Positions 24,920-34,083 of a stretch of DNA of 49,744 nucleotides are shown piece by piece. The notes under the pieces are model-generated. The model searched no databases, was not told the origin of the DNA, and saw only the letters and a program-made list of their open reading frames with translations. The DNA is from Chloroflexota bacterium. GTDB taxonomy: Bacteria > Chloroflexota > Limnocylindria > Limnocylindrales > CSP1-4. The position numbers and the translations under genes were made by a program. Location: NCBI GenBank assembly GCA_027364875.1, contig DAHXON010000007.1:29516-79259 (forward strand), read 5' to 3'. The stretch's first letter is position 1. Each line of letters opens with the position of its first letter.

Positions 24920-25858
24920 TCAGGACGCCGTTGCCTGTGCTCGCTGAGCCAGGGGCAGGGCCACCAGCGCGACGTCGGCAAGGCCCGCGATGAAGGTCGG
25001 GTCGTCGTTCATGGAGCGGGCTCGCTCGAGCCGGACGCCAAGCTCCCGGGCGACTGCCTGAGCCTCGATGTCGATGTCGTAAAGGACCTCGAGGTGGTCC
25101 GCCACGAAACCGACCGGCCGAACCACGAGCTCGGTGACGCCCGTGCCCGCGAGACGCCGGATCTCATCGAGGATGTCCGGCCCGAGCCATGCCTCGCCGG
25201 TCCGACCGGCACTCTGGAAGGAGAAGGTGTACTCGGCGAGGTGGAGCTGCGCCGCAACGAGGGCCGCGGTCTCGGCCAGCTGGTCGGGATAGGGATCGCC
25301 TTCGGCAAGGACCCGCGCAGGCAGGCTGTGGGCGGTGAACATCACCTGGACGCGCGAGGGGTCCGGGAAGCGGGAGAGCGCCTCTCTCGTGGTCGCGACG
25401 AGTGCTTCGATGAAGCGCGGCTGGTCGTGCCAGGAGTCGACCACCACCACCGCCGGCGCCGCCTCCCCGAGGCCCGCCAGGGCGGCCTCGACAGCCCGCC
25501 CATAACCCGCCGCGTTCGACGACTTCTGGGGAGCGAGGGCGATGGCCGCGAAGCGCTCGACGCCTTCGGCCGCCATCCTTTCGACCACTCGGCCGATCTT
25601 CGGCTCGATGTGGCGCAACCCGGCGTAGACCCGAATCGCGTGACCTCGGGCCGCAAGTTCGGCTTCGAGCGCGGCCCGCTGGGCTTCCACGATCCGCGAC
25701 AGCGGCGAACCGCCGCCGATCGCGCGATACCGGCCCACGAGCTCTTCGAGCAACTCGGGCGTCGGCGGGTTGCCTCGCCGGATATCCGTGTAGTAGGCTT
25801 CGACCTGGTCGAGGTTGTCGGGACTGCCATAGGCCATCAGCAGGACGGCGTCGGACAT
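24920..25858 (-). CDS. hemH: Ferrochelatase, coproporphyrin III type (CpfC/HemH)
   Basis: 312 residues, short and monofunctional like the monoderm enzymes. It opens AVLLMAYGSPDNLDQVEAYY and has the GGGSPLS loop near 48-54. The catalytic His is in FTAHSLP (His177) and the conserved Glu is in FVADHLEVLYDID (Glu257). It inserts Fe2+ into coproporphyrin III in the HemQ pathway. No C-terminal hydrophobic extension or iron-sulfur cysteines are seen, so it is the soluble form. The start overlaps the 3' end of hemE by 22 bases. Confidence 0.94.
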   Translation of the reverse strand: MSDAVLLMAYGSPDNLDQVEAYYTDIRRGNPPTPELLEELVGRYRAIGGGSPLSRIVEAQRAALEAELAARGHAIRVYAGLRHIEPKIGRVVERMAAEGVERFAAIALAPQKSSNAAGYGRAVEAALAGLGEAAPAVVVVDSWHDQPRFIEALVATTREALSRFPDPSRVQVMFTAHSLPARVLAEGDPYPDQLAETAALVAAQLHLAEYTFSFQSAGRTGEAWLGPDILDEIRRLAGTGVTELVVRPVGFVADHLEVLYDIDIEAQAVARELGVRLERARSMNDDPTFIAGLADVALVALPLAQRAQATAS

Positions 25859-26943
25859 GAGTCGCTCCGTGAGTTCGGCGATGAGAGAAGGGATGGCTCC
25901 TGGGACGCGGCCGATCGCTCGGGCGATCGTCGACCGGTTTCGTGAACGAGCTCGACCATGCGCCGCAGGTCATCGGGGTCCGTCCCCGGCAGGACGCCGT
26001 GGCCGAGATTGAAGATGTGGCCGGGCCGGCCCGCGGCCTGATCGAGGATCCAGCGCCCTTGTTCGGCAGCGGCTTCGAACGGCCCAAGCAGGAGGGAGGG
26101 ATCGAGGTTGCCCTGAACGGCGCGACCGGGAAGGATCGCCCAACCATCGCCGAGTCCAATCCGCCAATCGAGCCCGATGACGTCGCCGCCGGCGTCGGCC
26201 ATGGCCGGCAGCAAGCCGGCCGAGCCGGTGCCGAAGTGGATCGTCGGGACGTCGAGATCGGCAAGGCCAGCGAACAGGCGGCGCATGTGTGGCGCGACCG
26301 ATCGTCGGTAGTCGAACGGGCTGAGCGTGCCGACCCAGGAATCGAACAGCTGAACGGCCTGCGCCCCGGCCGCGACCTGGGCCCGCAGATAGCCGACGGT
26401 CATGTCGACTAACGCGGCCATCAGCGCCTCGAACGTCGCCGGATCGGCGTGGAGGAGCGTCTTGAGCGCGATCGCTTCGCGCGATGAGCGTCCCTCGACG
26501 AGATACGAGGCCAGCGTGAAAGGCGCGCCGGCGAAGCCGATGAGCGGCACCTCGGCCTCGCGGCGGATCAGCCGAATGGCCTCCAGCAGCGGGCCGACCG
26601 CCGCTTCGGCATCGAAGGCTCGGAGCCGCGAGAGGTCCTCGGCCGAGCGGATCGGCCGGTCGATGACGGGGCCCACCCCGTCGACGATCTCGAGACCGAC
26701 GCCGATGCCCGGCAGGGGCGTCGTGATGTCGGCGAAGAGGATCGCCGCATCGACGCCCAGCCGTCTGACCGGTTGCAGCGTGACCTCCGCGCACAAGGCT
26801 GGATCGTTCGTGATCTCCGCCAGCGTTGCTCGCTCACGAACTGCCCGATACTCCGGGAGCGAACGGCCGGCCTGACGCATGAACCAGACCGGAGTCGTAT
26901 CGACCGACTCACGCCGGCAGGCTCGCAGGAACCGATCGTTCAT
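25837..26943 (-). CDS. hemE: Uroporphyrinogen III decarboxylase
   Basis: 368 residues. Signature TPVWFMRQAGRSLPEYRAVR (about 17-36) carries the substrate-binding arginines. It also has ILFADITTPL with the catalytic Asp, GFAGAPFTLASYLVEG near 140, and FNLGHGVLPGTDPD near the C-terminus. It removes the four acetate carboxyls of uroporphyrinogen III to give coproporphyrinogen III, the branch substrate of the coproporphyrin-dependent route. The ATG overlaps the hemL stop (ATGA). The last ~30 residues after VHETGR are Ser/Pro-rich and extend into hemH. They look like read-on rather than domain sequence. Confidence 0.95.
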   Translation of the reverse strand: MNDRFLRACRRESVDTTPVWFMRQAGRSLPEYRAVRERATLAEITNDPALCAEVTLQPVRRLGVDAAILFADITTPLPGIGVGLEIVDGVGPVIDRPIRSAEDLSRLRAFDAEAAVGPLLEAIRLIRREAEVPLIGFAGAPFTLASYLVEGRSSREAIALKTLLHADPATFEALMAALVDMTVGYLRAQVAAGAQAVQLFDSWVGTLSPFDYRRSVAPHMRRLFAGLADLDVPTIHFGTGSAGLLPAMADAGGDVIGLDWRIGLGDGWAILPGRAVQGNLDPSLLLGPFEAAAEQGRWILDQAAGRPGHIFNLGHGVLPGTDPDDLRRMVELVHETGRRSPERSAASQEPSLLSSPNSRSDSCPTPSC

Positions 26944-28232
26944 GCCTCGAACGCCCGCGCGGCGGCCGCGATGGTCGCCTCGATCTCGACCGGTCCGTGC
27001 GCCATCGAGACGAACCACGCCTCGAACTGGGAGGGCGGCAGGAGAACCCCGAGGTCCAGCATCGCGCCGAAGAACCGCGCATACGCGTCGCGGTCCGAGC
27101 GCTGTGCCGCCGCGTAGTCCGTCGGTGGCGTCGGGAGGAAGAAGACGGTGACCAGCGAGCCGACCCGGCTGACCGAGACCTCTCGGTTTGCCCGCGATGC
27201 GGCGGCGAGAAGGCCCTCGGCCAGGCTGGCGGCGTTGGCTTCGAGGCCCCGATATCGCTCGGGTGACAGGGCGGCAAGTGTCGCGATCCCTGCCGCCATC
27301 GAGAGTGGGTGGCCCGAAAGCGTGCCCGCCTGATAGACCGGTCCCGCGGGCGCGACGAGATTCATCAGGTCCGCCCGACCGCCGTACGCCCCGATCGGCA
27401 TCCCCCCGCCGATGATCTTGCCGAGAGTCGTGAGGTCGGGCGCGACGCCGAAGCGCTCCTGCGCGCCGCCCAACCCGAGCCTGAACCCGGTGATCACCTC
27501 GTCGAAGATCAGCAGGGCGCCCGCGACGCGGGTCGTTTCGCGCAGATGCTCGAGGAATCCGGGCGCCGGTGCGACGACGCCCATGTTGGCGGCGACCGGC
27601 TCCACGATCACAGCCGCAATCTGGCCCGGGTGGTCGGTGAAGGCGCGGGTCACCGCCGGAGGGTCGTTGTATGGCAGGACAAGGGTCTGGGCCGCAATCG
27701 AATCAGGAATCCCCGCGCTTCCCGCGATCGCCTGGGTTGCCACCCCAGAACCCGCCTCGACGAGCAGACCGTCGGAGTGGCCGTGGTAGCCGCCGGCGAA
27801 CTTGACGATCACGTCCCGACCCGTCGCCGCGCGGGCCAGCCGTAGCGCACTCATGACGGCTTCAGTGCCGGAGGACGTGAACCGCAGGCGATCGAGCGAC
27901 GGCATAGCTCGGCGGATCGCCTCACCGAGCTCGATCTCGAGCGGATGGGTCGCCCCGAGGGCAAACCCGTTCCGACCGGCGCCGGCGACGGCCGCGACCA
28001 CGCCCGGCTCGGCATGGCCGAGGATCGCCGGTCCCCAGCCGCCGATGTAGTCGATGTAGCGGTTGCCCTCCGAGTCCCAGACGTACGGCCCGTCGCCGCG
28101 TTCGAGGAGCAGCGGCGGCCGCGCAACCGCCCGGAAGGCCCGGACGGGACTGTTCACTCCGCCGGGAAAGAGGCCCTCGGCTCGGGCGATGAGCGAGTTG
28201 GCGCGGGCGGTCGTGCCCGGTTCGGCGGTCAC
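26940..28232 (-). CDS. hemL: Glutamate-1-semialdehyde 2,1-aminomutase
   Basis: 430 residues, class-III aminotransferase fold. Typical GSAM signatures are LFPGGVNSPVRAF (about 21-33), SSGTEAVMSALRLARA (about 120-135), FDEVITGFR (about 243-251) and the pyridoxal-phosphate lysine in TTLGKIIGGGMPIGAYGGR (Lys272). It converts glutamate-1-semialdehyde to 5-aminolevulinate, the second committed step of the C5 pathway. The GTG start overlaps the hemQ stop (GTGA) and its own stop overlaps the hemE ATG, so translation is tightly coupled on both sides. Confidence 0.96.
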   Translation of the reverse strand: MTAEPGTTARANSLIARAEGLFPGGVNSPVRAFRAVARPPLLLERGDGPYVWDSEGNRYIDYIGGWGPAILGHAEPGVVAAVAGAGRNGFALGATHPLEIELGEAIRRAMPSLDRLRFTSSGTEAVMSALRLARAATGRDVIVKFAGGYHGHSDGLLVEAGSGVATQAIAGSAGIPDSIAAQTLVLPYNDPPAVTRAFTDHPGQIAAVIVEPVAANMGVVAPAPGFLEHLRETTRVAGALLIFDEVITGFRLGLGGAQERFGVAPDLTTLGKIIGGGMPIGAYGGRADLMNLVAPAGPVYQAGTLSGHPLSMAAGIATLAALSPERYRGLEANAASLAEGLLAAASRANREVSVSRVGSLVTVFFLPTPPTDYAAAQRSDRDAYARFFGAMLDLGVLLPPSQFEAWFVSMAHGPVEIEATIAAAARAFEA

Positions 28233-28918
28233 GCGGCACCCAGCAGCGCGAGGATCTCGTCGAGCGAACGATGGATCCCGAGCAGGATGGGCGTGTCGCT
28301 CACCGTGGAGCGACGGCTCTCGGTGCTCCGCAGCGCCCGGACGAGGTCTCCGAACGCTACGAGATCATCGGTCTCGTACGCCACCACGAACTCCTGGCTG
28401 TCGAGCCCGAAGGAGTAGGCGAGCGCCTGGCGGATGGTCGGGTAGTCGTGACCGACGCGTATGTGCTCGTTCATGATTCCCTGCCGCGCTTCGCGCGACT
28501 GCAGATACCACTCCGTGCTCTTGGTGAACGGATAGACGATGAGGTAACGGGAGCGTTCCCCGGCGAACAGCGACTGCTCTTGATCGCTGGGCTTCCTCAC
28601 GTATTGCGACGGGCCGATCCGGCCGATGAACGAGTGGCTCACGCTCAGCCACCGCCCGAGGCCCGCTCGCAGCAAGGCCGCGGCGCCCGCTTCCAGCGCG
28701 TGGACGGTCGGTGCCATTCGCCAGAGCAGGATGTCCACCCCGGGCTCGAGCCCAACCGACGAGTACGAGATGCTGCGAACGCCATCTGCGTCGCCGGTTC
28801 GGTACGCCGCCGCGAACTCACGGCCGTCGGCGTGGCGTTCCGCCTCCGACAGGCGCCGCCATGCCGGGTCCACTCCAAGCGTCAGCGCCTGAATGTAGGT
28901 CTGGTCGCTGTCGCTCAT
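28229..28918 (-). CDS. hemQ: Coproheme decarboxylase (HemQ/ChdC), chlorite dismutase family
   Basis: 229 residues. Family features are [10 protein letters not shown] near the C-terminal ferredoxin-like domain, the proximal-haem His in VGHDYP (His157), and the catalytic Tyr-x-x-x-Lys arrangement in VYPFTK (Tyr129, Lys133), which matches the spacing of the monoderm coproheme decarboxylases. The chlorite-dismutase distal Arg signature is not evident. It performs the hydrogen-peroxide-dependent oxidative decarboxylation of coproheme to haem b. The ATG at 28918 overlaps the hemB stop; an upstream extension would lie inside hemB. Confidence 0.92.
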   Translation of the reverse strand: MSDSDQTYIQALTLGVDPAWRRLSEAERHADGREFAAAYRTGDADGVRSISYSSVGLEPGVDILLWRMAPTVHALEAGAAALLRAGLGRWLSVSHSFIGRIGPSQYVRKPSDQEQSLFAGERSRYLIVYPFTKSTEWYLQSREARQGIMNEHIRVGHDYPTIRQALAYSFGLDSQEFVVAYETDDLVAFGDLVRALRSTESRRSTVSDTPILLGIHRSLDEILALLGAA

Positions 28919-29943
28919 CGCTCGTCCCGAAGCCAGGTGGCGATATCGCCGGCCGCGTACGTGAGGACGATGCCGGCGCCGGCGCGCACGATCGCGGTCA
29001 CGGCTTCGAGCATCGCCCGCCGCCCGTCGAGCCAACCTCGCTCGGCCGCGGCGGCGATCATCGCGTATTCGCCGGACACCTGATACGCGGCGATCGGCAG
29101 GTCCAACCGGACGTGGGCCGCAGCGATGAGATCGAGTCCGGAGAGGGCCGGCTTGACCAGGAGGATGTCCGCGCCTTCGGCCACGTCGAGCGCCATCTCG
29201 CGCATCGCCTCGCGGCCGTTGGCCGGATCCATCTGATATCCGCGCCTATCCCCGAACGCGGGTGCGCTATCGGCAGCCTCCCGGAATGGGCCGTAGAAGG
29301 CCGAGGCGTGTTTGGCGGCGTAGGCCATGATCGCGGTCTGGGTGAAGCCCTCGGCATCGAGCGCGTTGCGGATCGCGGCGACCTGGCCGTCCATCATCGC
29401 GCTGGGCGCCACCATGTCGGCTCCCGCGCGTGCCTGGCTGACGGCGATCTCCGCAAGCCGTCGCAGCGCCGCGTCGTTGTCGACACTGCCATCCGCGGCC
29501 AGCGGCCCGCAATGGCCGTGGTCCGTGTACTCGCACATACACGTGTCGGCGATCGTGACGATCGGCAACTCCAGCGCGCGGATCCGGCGGAACGCTTCCT
29601 GGACGATCCCATCGTCCGCCGACGCGCCGGTCCCGATCGGGTCCTTGGTCTCCGGCAGGCCGAAGAGCATGATCCCGCCCACACCGAGAGCGGAAAGGCG
29701 TGAGACCTCTTCGGCAGCCAGGTCGGGCGAGAGTCGAGCCTGACCCGGCATCGATTCGATCGGCTCACGAATCCCGGAGCCTGGGCGGACGAACAGGGGC
29801 GCGATCAGCATGGACGGATGGAGCCGCGTCTCGCGAACGAGGGCACGAAGCGCGGGCGTCCTTCGGAGGCGGCGCGGCCGGACCGTGGGAGAATCGGCCG
29901 CCTGGACCGTTCGAGGTGCGGACGCTTCGGTAGCGGGCGTCAT
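28915..29943 (-). CDS. hemB: Delta-aminolevulinic acid dehydratase (porphobilinogen synthase)
   Basis: 342 residues. The catalytic lysines are in [15 protein letters not shown] (Lys211) and [13 protein letters not shown] (Lys264). The zinc-type cysteine cluster is [14 protein letters not shown] (Cys135, 137, 145), so it belongs to the Zn-dependent rather than Mg-dependent class. It condenses two 5-aminolevulinates to porphobilinogen. The first ~25 residues ([20 protein letters not shown]) are a poorly conserved leader, and the start is set by the ATGA overlap with the hemCD stop. Confidence 0.95.
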   Translation of the reverse strand: MTPATEASAPRTVQAADSPTVRPRRLRRTPALRALVRETRLHPSMLIAPLFVRPGSGIREPIESMPGQARLSPDLAAEEVSRLSALGVGGIMLFGLPETKDPIGTGASADDGIVQEAFRRIRALELPIVTIADTCMCEYTDHGHCGPLAADGSVDNDAALRRLAEIAVSQARAGADMVAPSAMMDGQVAAIRNALDAEGFTQTAIMAYAAKHASAFYGPFREAADSAPAFGDRRGYQMDPANGREAMREMALDVAEGADILLVKPALSGLDLIAAAHVRLDLPIAAYQVSGEYAMIAAAAERGWLDGRRAMLEAVTAIVRAGAGIVLTYAAGDIATWLRDER

Positions 29944-31655
29944 GGGATCTCCTGTGGCTGTGCGGCAAGTGCCCGTGCGGTCGCCTCGGCCAGAACTCGA
30001 GCCCCGCGCGACGGCGCTTCGGCGAGTACGAGAAAACCGAGCCGGCGCGCCTCGGCCGCCGTTTCCGGCCCGATGCAAATCGCCGGGATGCTCTCGACGT
30101 CAAGAAGCGGTTCCGCCGCGGCCAGCGCGAGCAGTCCGCGGACCGTGGAGCCGCTCGTGAACAGGACCGCGTCGAGCGGGCCGGCCTCGATCGCCCGGCG
30201 CAGCAGCGCGCGGGATTGGTCCGGGCCTTCGACCGTGCGATAGGCCACCACGTCATCGACCTGGAGGTCACGGTTTCGAAGCGCGTCGGGCAGCTCCTGG
30301 TCCGCGAGGTCGCCTCGGATGAGTAGGATTCGATCTCCCGGCCGCGCCGGCAGGTCGGCGCCGATCGCGACGCCGGCAGCCCGGCCCGGTACGAACGCGA
30401 CCTCGAACCCGGCATTCTGGAGGGCGTTCCGTGTCGCGTCTCCGATTGCGGCCCACTTAGGTGCTCCCGGCGCCGGCGCCGACCGCCCCAGTGCGGAGAC
30501 GATCGCCCGAGCTCCGTTGACGCTCGTCACGACCACCCATTGATAAGTCGAGAGGTCACGGGCGGCTCGATCGAGCTTGCCGCGGGACGCCACCGGTTCC
30601 ACGGCGATCGCCGGCACCAGAACTCCGTTCATGCCGAGTGCCTCCAGGCAGTCGAGCAATTCGCCGGCCTGGTCGGCCGCGCGGCAGACGAGCACCCGCC
30701 GCCGCCTCGCCGCCGGCCGCTCCGGGCTCGAAGCCGCGAGAACATCGTCATACCCCGCGACGTCCGGGAGGCGCGGGCCGAGGAGGGCCGCCAGCTCTGC
30801 GCCGAGTCGCCGGCCGTCGGTGACCGGCCCGCGGACTCGATCGCGGGCCACGGCGGACCCGTCCGGCCGAACGTAGCCGCCGACAAGTACGAGTTCATCT
30901 CCTTCGATGGTTCCGAGCGCACCGATCGGCGCCCGGCAACCACCACCCGAAGCCTCCAGAAACGCCCGCTCGGCTTCGACCGCGAGCCTCGTCGGGCCAT
31001 GGTCGATCGCCGAGGTCAAGGCGGCGAGGCGGGCGTCATCGCGGCGGATCTGGATGGCAATCGCGCCCTGACCCGGCGCCGGGAGAACGACGTCGAGGTC
31101 GAGCCGCTCGGCGACTCGATCCCCGCGGCCGAGGCGATCCAGACCGGCGGCCGCCAGCACGAGGGCATCGGTTTCGCCCTCGTCGAGGCGCCGCAGCCGG
31201 GTGTCCACGTTGCCATGGAGCGGATGCACAACGAGATCGGGTCGGCGGGCCAGGACGAAACCGACGCGGCGCGGGCTATCGGTGCCGACGCGGCTGCCGG
31301 CGGGAAGATCGTCGAGACGGCGATTCCGGGAATCGGCTCGGACGACCAGAACGTCGCGAGGATCCGCGCGCGGGAGAAACGCTCCGATCTGCAGCCGCGC
31401 GTCCTCACCGGTCGGAACATCCTTGGCGCTGTGGACCGCGAGATCGACCTCGCCCGCGAGGAGCGCGCGTTCGATCGCGGCAACGAATGCTCCTTCACCC
31501 CACGCCGTATCGGGGGCCCGGCGATCGCCCTCCGTCTGCACGATGACAAGGCGGCCGATCCAGCCCGCGGATTCGAGGGCTCCCGCGACCAGCCGAGCCT
31601 GAGCGAGCGCCAGCCCGCTGCCTCGGGTGCCAATCAGGATCTCGCGATCGTTCAC
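29940..31655 (-). CDS. hemC/hemD: HemC-HemD fusion: hydroxymethylbilane synthase / uroporphyrinogen III synthase
   Basis: 571 residues. Residues 1 to about 310 are Hem[20 protein letters not shown], the catalytic Asp in VHSAKDVPT (Asp79), and the dipyrromethane-cofactor Cys in [11 protein letters not shown] (Cys240). Residues ~320-571 are Hem[54 protein letters not shown] and [15 protein letters not shown]. The fusion couples formation of the unstable linear tetrapyrrole to its cyclisation. Such fusions occur in scattered bacteria. The GTG start overlaps the hemA stop. Confidence 0.94.
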   Translation of the reverse strand: MNDREILIGTRGSGLALAQARLVAGALESAGWIGRLVIVQTEGDRRAPDTAWGEGAFVAAIERALLAGEVDLAVHSAKDVPTGEDARLQIGAFLPRADPRDVLVVRADSRNRRLDDLPAGSRVGTDSPRRVGFVLARRPDLVVHPLHGNVDTRLRRLDEGETDALVLAAAGLDRLGRGDRVAERLDLDVVLPAPGQGAIAIQIRRDDARLAALTSAIDHGPTRLAVEAERAFLEASGGGCRAPIGALGTIEGDELVLVGGYVRPDGSAVARDRVRGPVTDGRRLGAELAALLGPRLPDVAGYDDVLAASSPERPAARRRRVLVCRAADQAGELLDCLEALGMNGVLVPAIAVEPVASRGKLDRAARDLSTYQWVVVTSVNGARAIVSALGRSAPAPGAPKWAAIGDATRNALQNAGFEVAFVPGRAAGVAIGADLPARPGDRILLIRGDLADQELPDALRNRDLQVDDVVAYRTVEGPDQSRALLRRAIEAGPLDAVLFTSGSTVRGLLALAAAEPLLDVESIPAICIGPETAAEARRLGFLVLAEAPSRGARVLAEATARALAAQPQEIP

Positions 31656-32821
31656 AGGCCGAAGAGCTCTCGGACTTGACGGTCGGTGCGCCCGTCCGGG
31701 TCGTGGCCCAACCGCTCGAGTGGCTCCCGCAGCAGCCGCGTGGCGAGGTGCCGGCTCATACCCTCAATCAATTCACGCGACTCGGGATCGAGCGCCGGTA
31801 GACGGCGCCACAACTCCGCGAGTTCTGCCTGCCGTTCGGCATCGGCGCGTTCGGCAAGGGCCTCAGCGGTCGCTCGGTGGACATGGGCGGCGGACCAGGC
31901 CACGAACTCCGCAGTGGTCGAATCGATGAGGGCATCGAGCCTGCTCACTTCGCCGTTGCGGAGCGGGAGCTGCCGGGCCTCCTCGCCGAGTGCCAGGGCG
32001 TCGGCGGAAACCAGCCGCTGACCGAGCGATCCCTCGAGTTCCGAGGCCATCGCGGACGGCACTGAGAGGTCGATGACGACAGCGCCGCCGGCCAGGAGTG
32101 CCTCATTCGTCGCCTGCGAAAGCGTCCAGCGGCCATTCAGGGCCACAACCAGACCGACTGCATCGCGGACTGCCTCACCTGGGTCGAAAGGCACCGAACC
32201 AACGCCGAGTCGGGCTGCCAATTCATCGGCGTGAGTTGCCGTTCGGCTCGCGATCGAGACGGCGGCGCCAGCGGAGAGCCCGGCTTGAACGACAAGCGCG
32301 CCCATCTTCCCAGCGCCAACCACCAGCAACGGCCGACCACGTATTGACCCAGTCCGGCGCTCGATTGCCGCTATGGCGATGTCGGCGAGCGAGGGCGCTC
32401 GGCCCTGACGCCAGGAGCGAGCTCGACGTCCCGCACGAAACGCGAAGGCGAAGAGCCGATCGAGGCTCGGGTCCAGCGTCCCATTGTCCCGGGGCTCGGT
32501 AAGGGCCTCGCGGAGCTGGTGGAGGATCTGGTCTTCCCCGACAACGACCGAATCGCGACCGACGGCGACCGATACGGCGTGGCGAACGGCGGTTTCGTCG
32601 GCGCTGATCACGCCGCCGGCAGGCAGTTGGCCCGACTCGATCGTCTGATCGGGCTCGAGGACCCCGTAGGCCTCGACCCGGTGGCAGGTTTCGAGGACGA
32701 ACCCACCGTGGCCGGCGGACCACTCGCGAATTGCCAGCGCGAACTGTTGGCGCTCGGCCGACGGCACCTGGCGAGCATGAGTGACGAGCGCCACCAGGCG
32801 TTTGGACCCGGCCGGCATCAC
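31652..32821 (-). CDS. hemA: Glutamyl-tRNA reductase
   Basis: 389 residues, somewhat short for the family. The catalytic Cys is in LETCHRVEAY (Cys46); most relatives have CNR at this place, here CHR. VVVGEDQILHQLREA and SLADIAIAAIERR follow. The NADPH-binding Rossmann motif is LLVVGAGKMGALVVQAGLSA, and a C-terminal helical dimerisation domain closes the protein. It reduces glutamyl-tRNA(Glu) to glutamate-1-semialdehyde, the rate-limiting C5 step. Two starts are possible: GTG 32821, which overlaps the upstream stop as GTGA, or ATG 32818. The difference is one residue. Confidence 0.94.
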   Translation of the reverse strand: MMPAGSKRLVALVTHARQVPSAERQQFALAIREWSAGHGGFVLETCHRVEAYGVLEPDQTIESGQLPAGGVISADETAVRHAVSVAVGRDSVVVGEDQILHQLREALTEPRDNGTLDPSLDRLFAFAFRAGRRARSWRQGRAPSLADIAIAAIERRTGSIRGRPLLVVGAGKMGALVVQAGLSAGAAVSIASRTATHADELAARLGVGSVPFDPGEAVRDAVGLVVALNGRWTLSQATNEALLAGGAVVIDLSVPSAMASELEGSLGQRLVSADALALGEEARQLPLRNGEVSRLDALIDSTTAEFVAWSAAHVHRATAEALAERADAERQAELAELWRRLPALDPESRELIEGMSRHLATRLLREPLERLGHDPDGRTDRQVRELFGL

Positions 32822-33501
32822 TCGCTGCCCTCGTCGGTGACGAGATCCGCCGAAGCCATCGCCTTGCGGAGGCTGTGGCCGGTCATCGTGGCCACGAGAA
32901 GCTGGTCGATCCCCCGTTCGGCCGTCTCCATCAACTCCGTGGTCTCCTTGGTATCGAAGCCACGCCGTCGCGCTTCGACGACGAGTGCGTGAAGGAACGG
33001 GGAGCGGAAGCGCAGGAAGCTCTCGACCGTTTGGCTGAGCGAGAGGCCGATCTCTGCGGCGACTCGGCCGTCTTCCGCCGCAATGCCGGCCAGTTCCGTC
33101 AGGGCGGTCCTGGCCGTGTCCGGCTCTCGGGCATCGAGATATCGGAGCAGGCCACCGGCAAGGCGCTGGCCACGATCCCGAAACCGGATCCGCTGCTCGT
33201 CGGTCAAGGCAACCAACCAGGGGAGTTCCGCCGAGGCTTCACGAGTCGCCCTGCCGTAGGAGCGTGCTATCCGGCCGGGCGTGAGGCCGGAATTGGCGAG
33301 TTGCGGACGTCGTGCGCGATCGGCCGGTAGCAGTCGCTTGAGCGCCCTGCGCGAGAACCGCCGGTGGCCGCCCGGCGTGGTGAACACTCGGAGACGGCCC
33401 GCATCGCTCCAGCGGCGGAGTGTCGCCGGGGAGACGCCCAGCAGGCCGCTCGCTTCCGCAAGCCCAACCCAGTCGTTGTCGAGCCTTCTTCGGGGACGCA
33501 T
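32818..33501 (-). CDS. HTH (MerR/excisionase-fold) regulator heading the haem operon
   Basis: 227 residues. The N-terminal winged HTH has VGLAEASGLLGVSPATLRRW and TTPGGHRRFSRRALKRLL (about 12-58), as in MerR/BldC-like DNA-binding domains. The C-terminal ~150 residues are all-helical (LPWLVALTDEQRIRFRDRGQ, VESFLRFRSPFLHALVVEAR, ETTELMETAERGIDQLLVAT), with no cysteine and no obvious haem-regulatory Cys-Pro motif. It resembles C-terminal helical domains found behind such HTHs in Actinomycetota and Chloroflexota. Its position as first gene, overlapping hemA by 4 bases, makes control of haem synthesis the best guess. The signal sensed is unknown. Confidence 0.85.
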   Translation of the reverse strand: MRPRRRLDNDWVGLAEASGLLGVSPATLRRWSDAGRLRVFTTPGGHRRFSRRALKRLLPADRARRPQLANSGLTPGRIARSYGRATREASAELPWLVALTDEQRIRFRDRGQRLAGGLLRYLDAREPDTARTALTELAGIAAEDGRVAAEIGLSLSQTVESFLRFRSPFLHALVVEARRRGFDTKETTELMETAERGIDQLLVATMTGHSLRKAMASADLVTDEGSE

Positions 33502-33506
33502 AACCT

Positions 33507-33548
33507 ACACAAATCTACCAAAACATAAGCGACTCGCTCAGTGTATCA
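33507..33548 (-). promoter_or_regulatory. Promoter region of the haem operon
   Basis: An unusually AT-rich stretch in this GC-rich window. On the minus strand an extended -10, TGATACACT (33548-33540), gives a leader of about 30 bases. An alternative TAGATT box lies 10 bases before the ATG and would give a near-leaderless transcript. The TCTGATACACTG string is identical to that before tetR at 9.6 kb. Direct repeats GTAGATT/GTAGGTT near the start may be regulator-binding sites. Confidence 0.45.
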
Positions 33549-34006
33549 GACGGGATCCTGCAGGCTTCCTGAAAGCAGCCACGTTCCATCGTCGAACTGT
33601 CCGAAAGGAACGCCCCGGTCCCGATCTTCGCCAGGGTCGACGGAGCCGCAAGGGGTTCAGATCGACGGGAGTGGCACCGAGTGCAACCGGGTGGAGGCGC
33701 GCCTTCCGGGACTCCGGGAACGTCAGCTACGGTCGACTCTGGGCCGACCGCCTGGGACTCAGCGTCGGTATCGCCCCACCGGGGCTTGCCGGGTCGGCGG
33801 GCTGATTGGTGGCCCGATCTCTCGGCCGGCCGCTGGGGATGGCCGCGCCGCTCGGACTGGAGGACTCGCCGGGGCGGCTGGAGGGCCGAGCTGCCGATCC
33901 GCGCGGCCATCCGGACCCCGATCGCTCAGTCCCGCGAAAGCATCGGCGGCTCGGACGAGTTGATGGGCCCGCCTTCCCTGGCCGCTCATTTGGATAGCGG
34001 ACAACG

Positions 34007-34036
34007 CTACCCAAAAGAATGGCGCGCCCGACAGGA
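34007..34036. repeat. Dispersed repeat with tRNA 3' end, copy D (short)
   Basis: The 582-base spacer 33502-34083 beyond the haem promoter shows no convincing gene. It contains TAGCG-gacaa-CGCTA, CTACCCAAAAGAA and TGGCGCGCCCGACAGGA (34020-34036), then diverges, with GAGGATTCCGATCGAATCC further on. The flank CTACCCAAAA matches copy A. Confidence 0.6.
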
Positions 34037-34083
34037 GTCAGGCGACCTGTGCCCGCGAGGGTGAGGATTCCGATCGAATCCGC

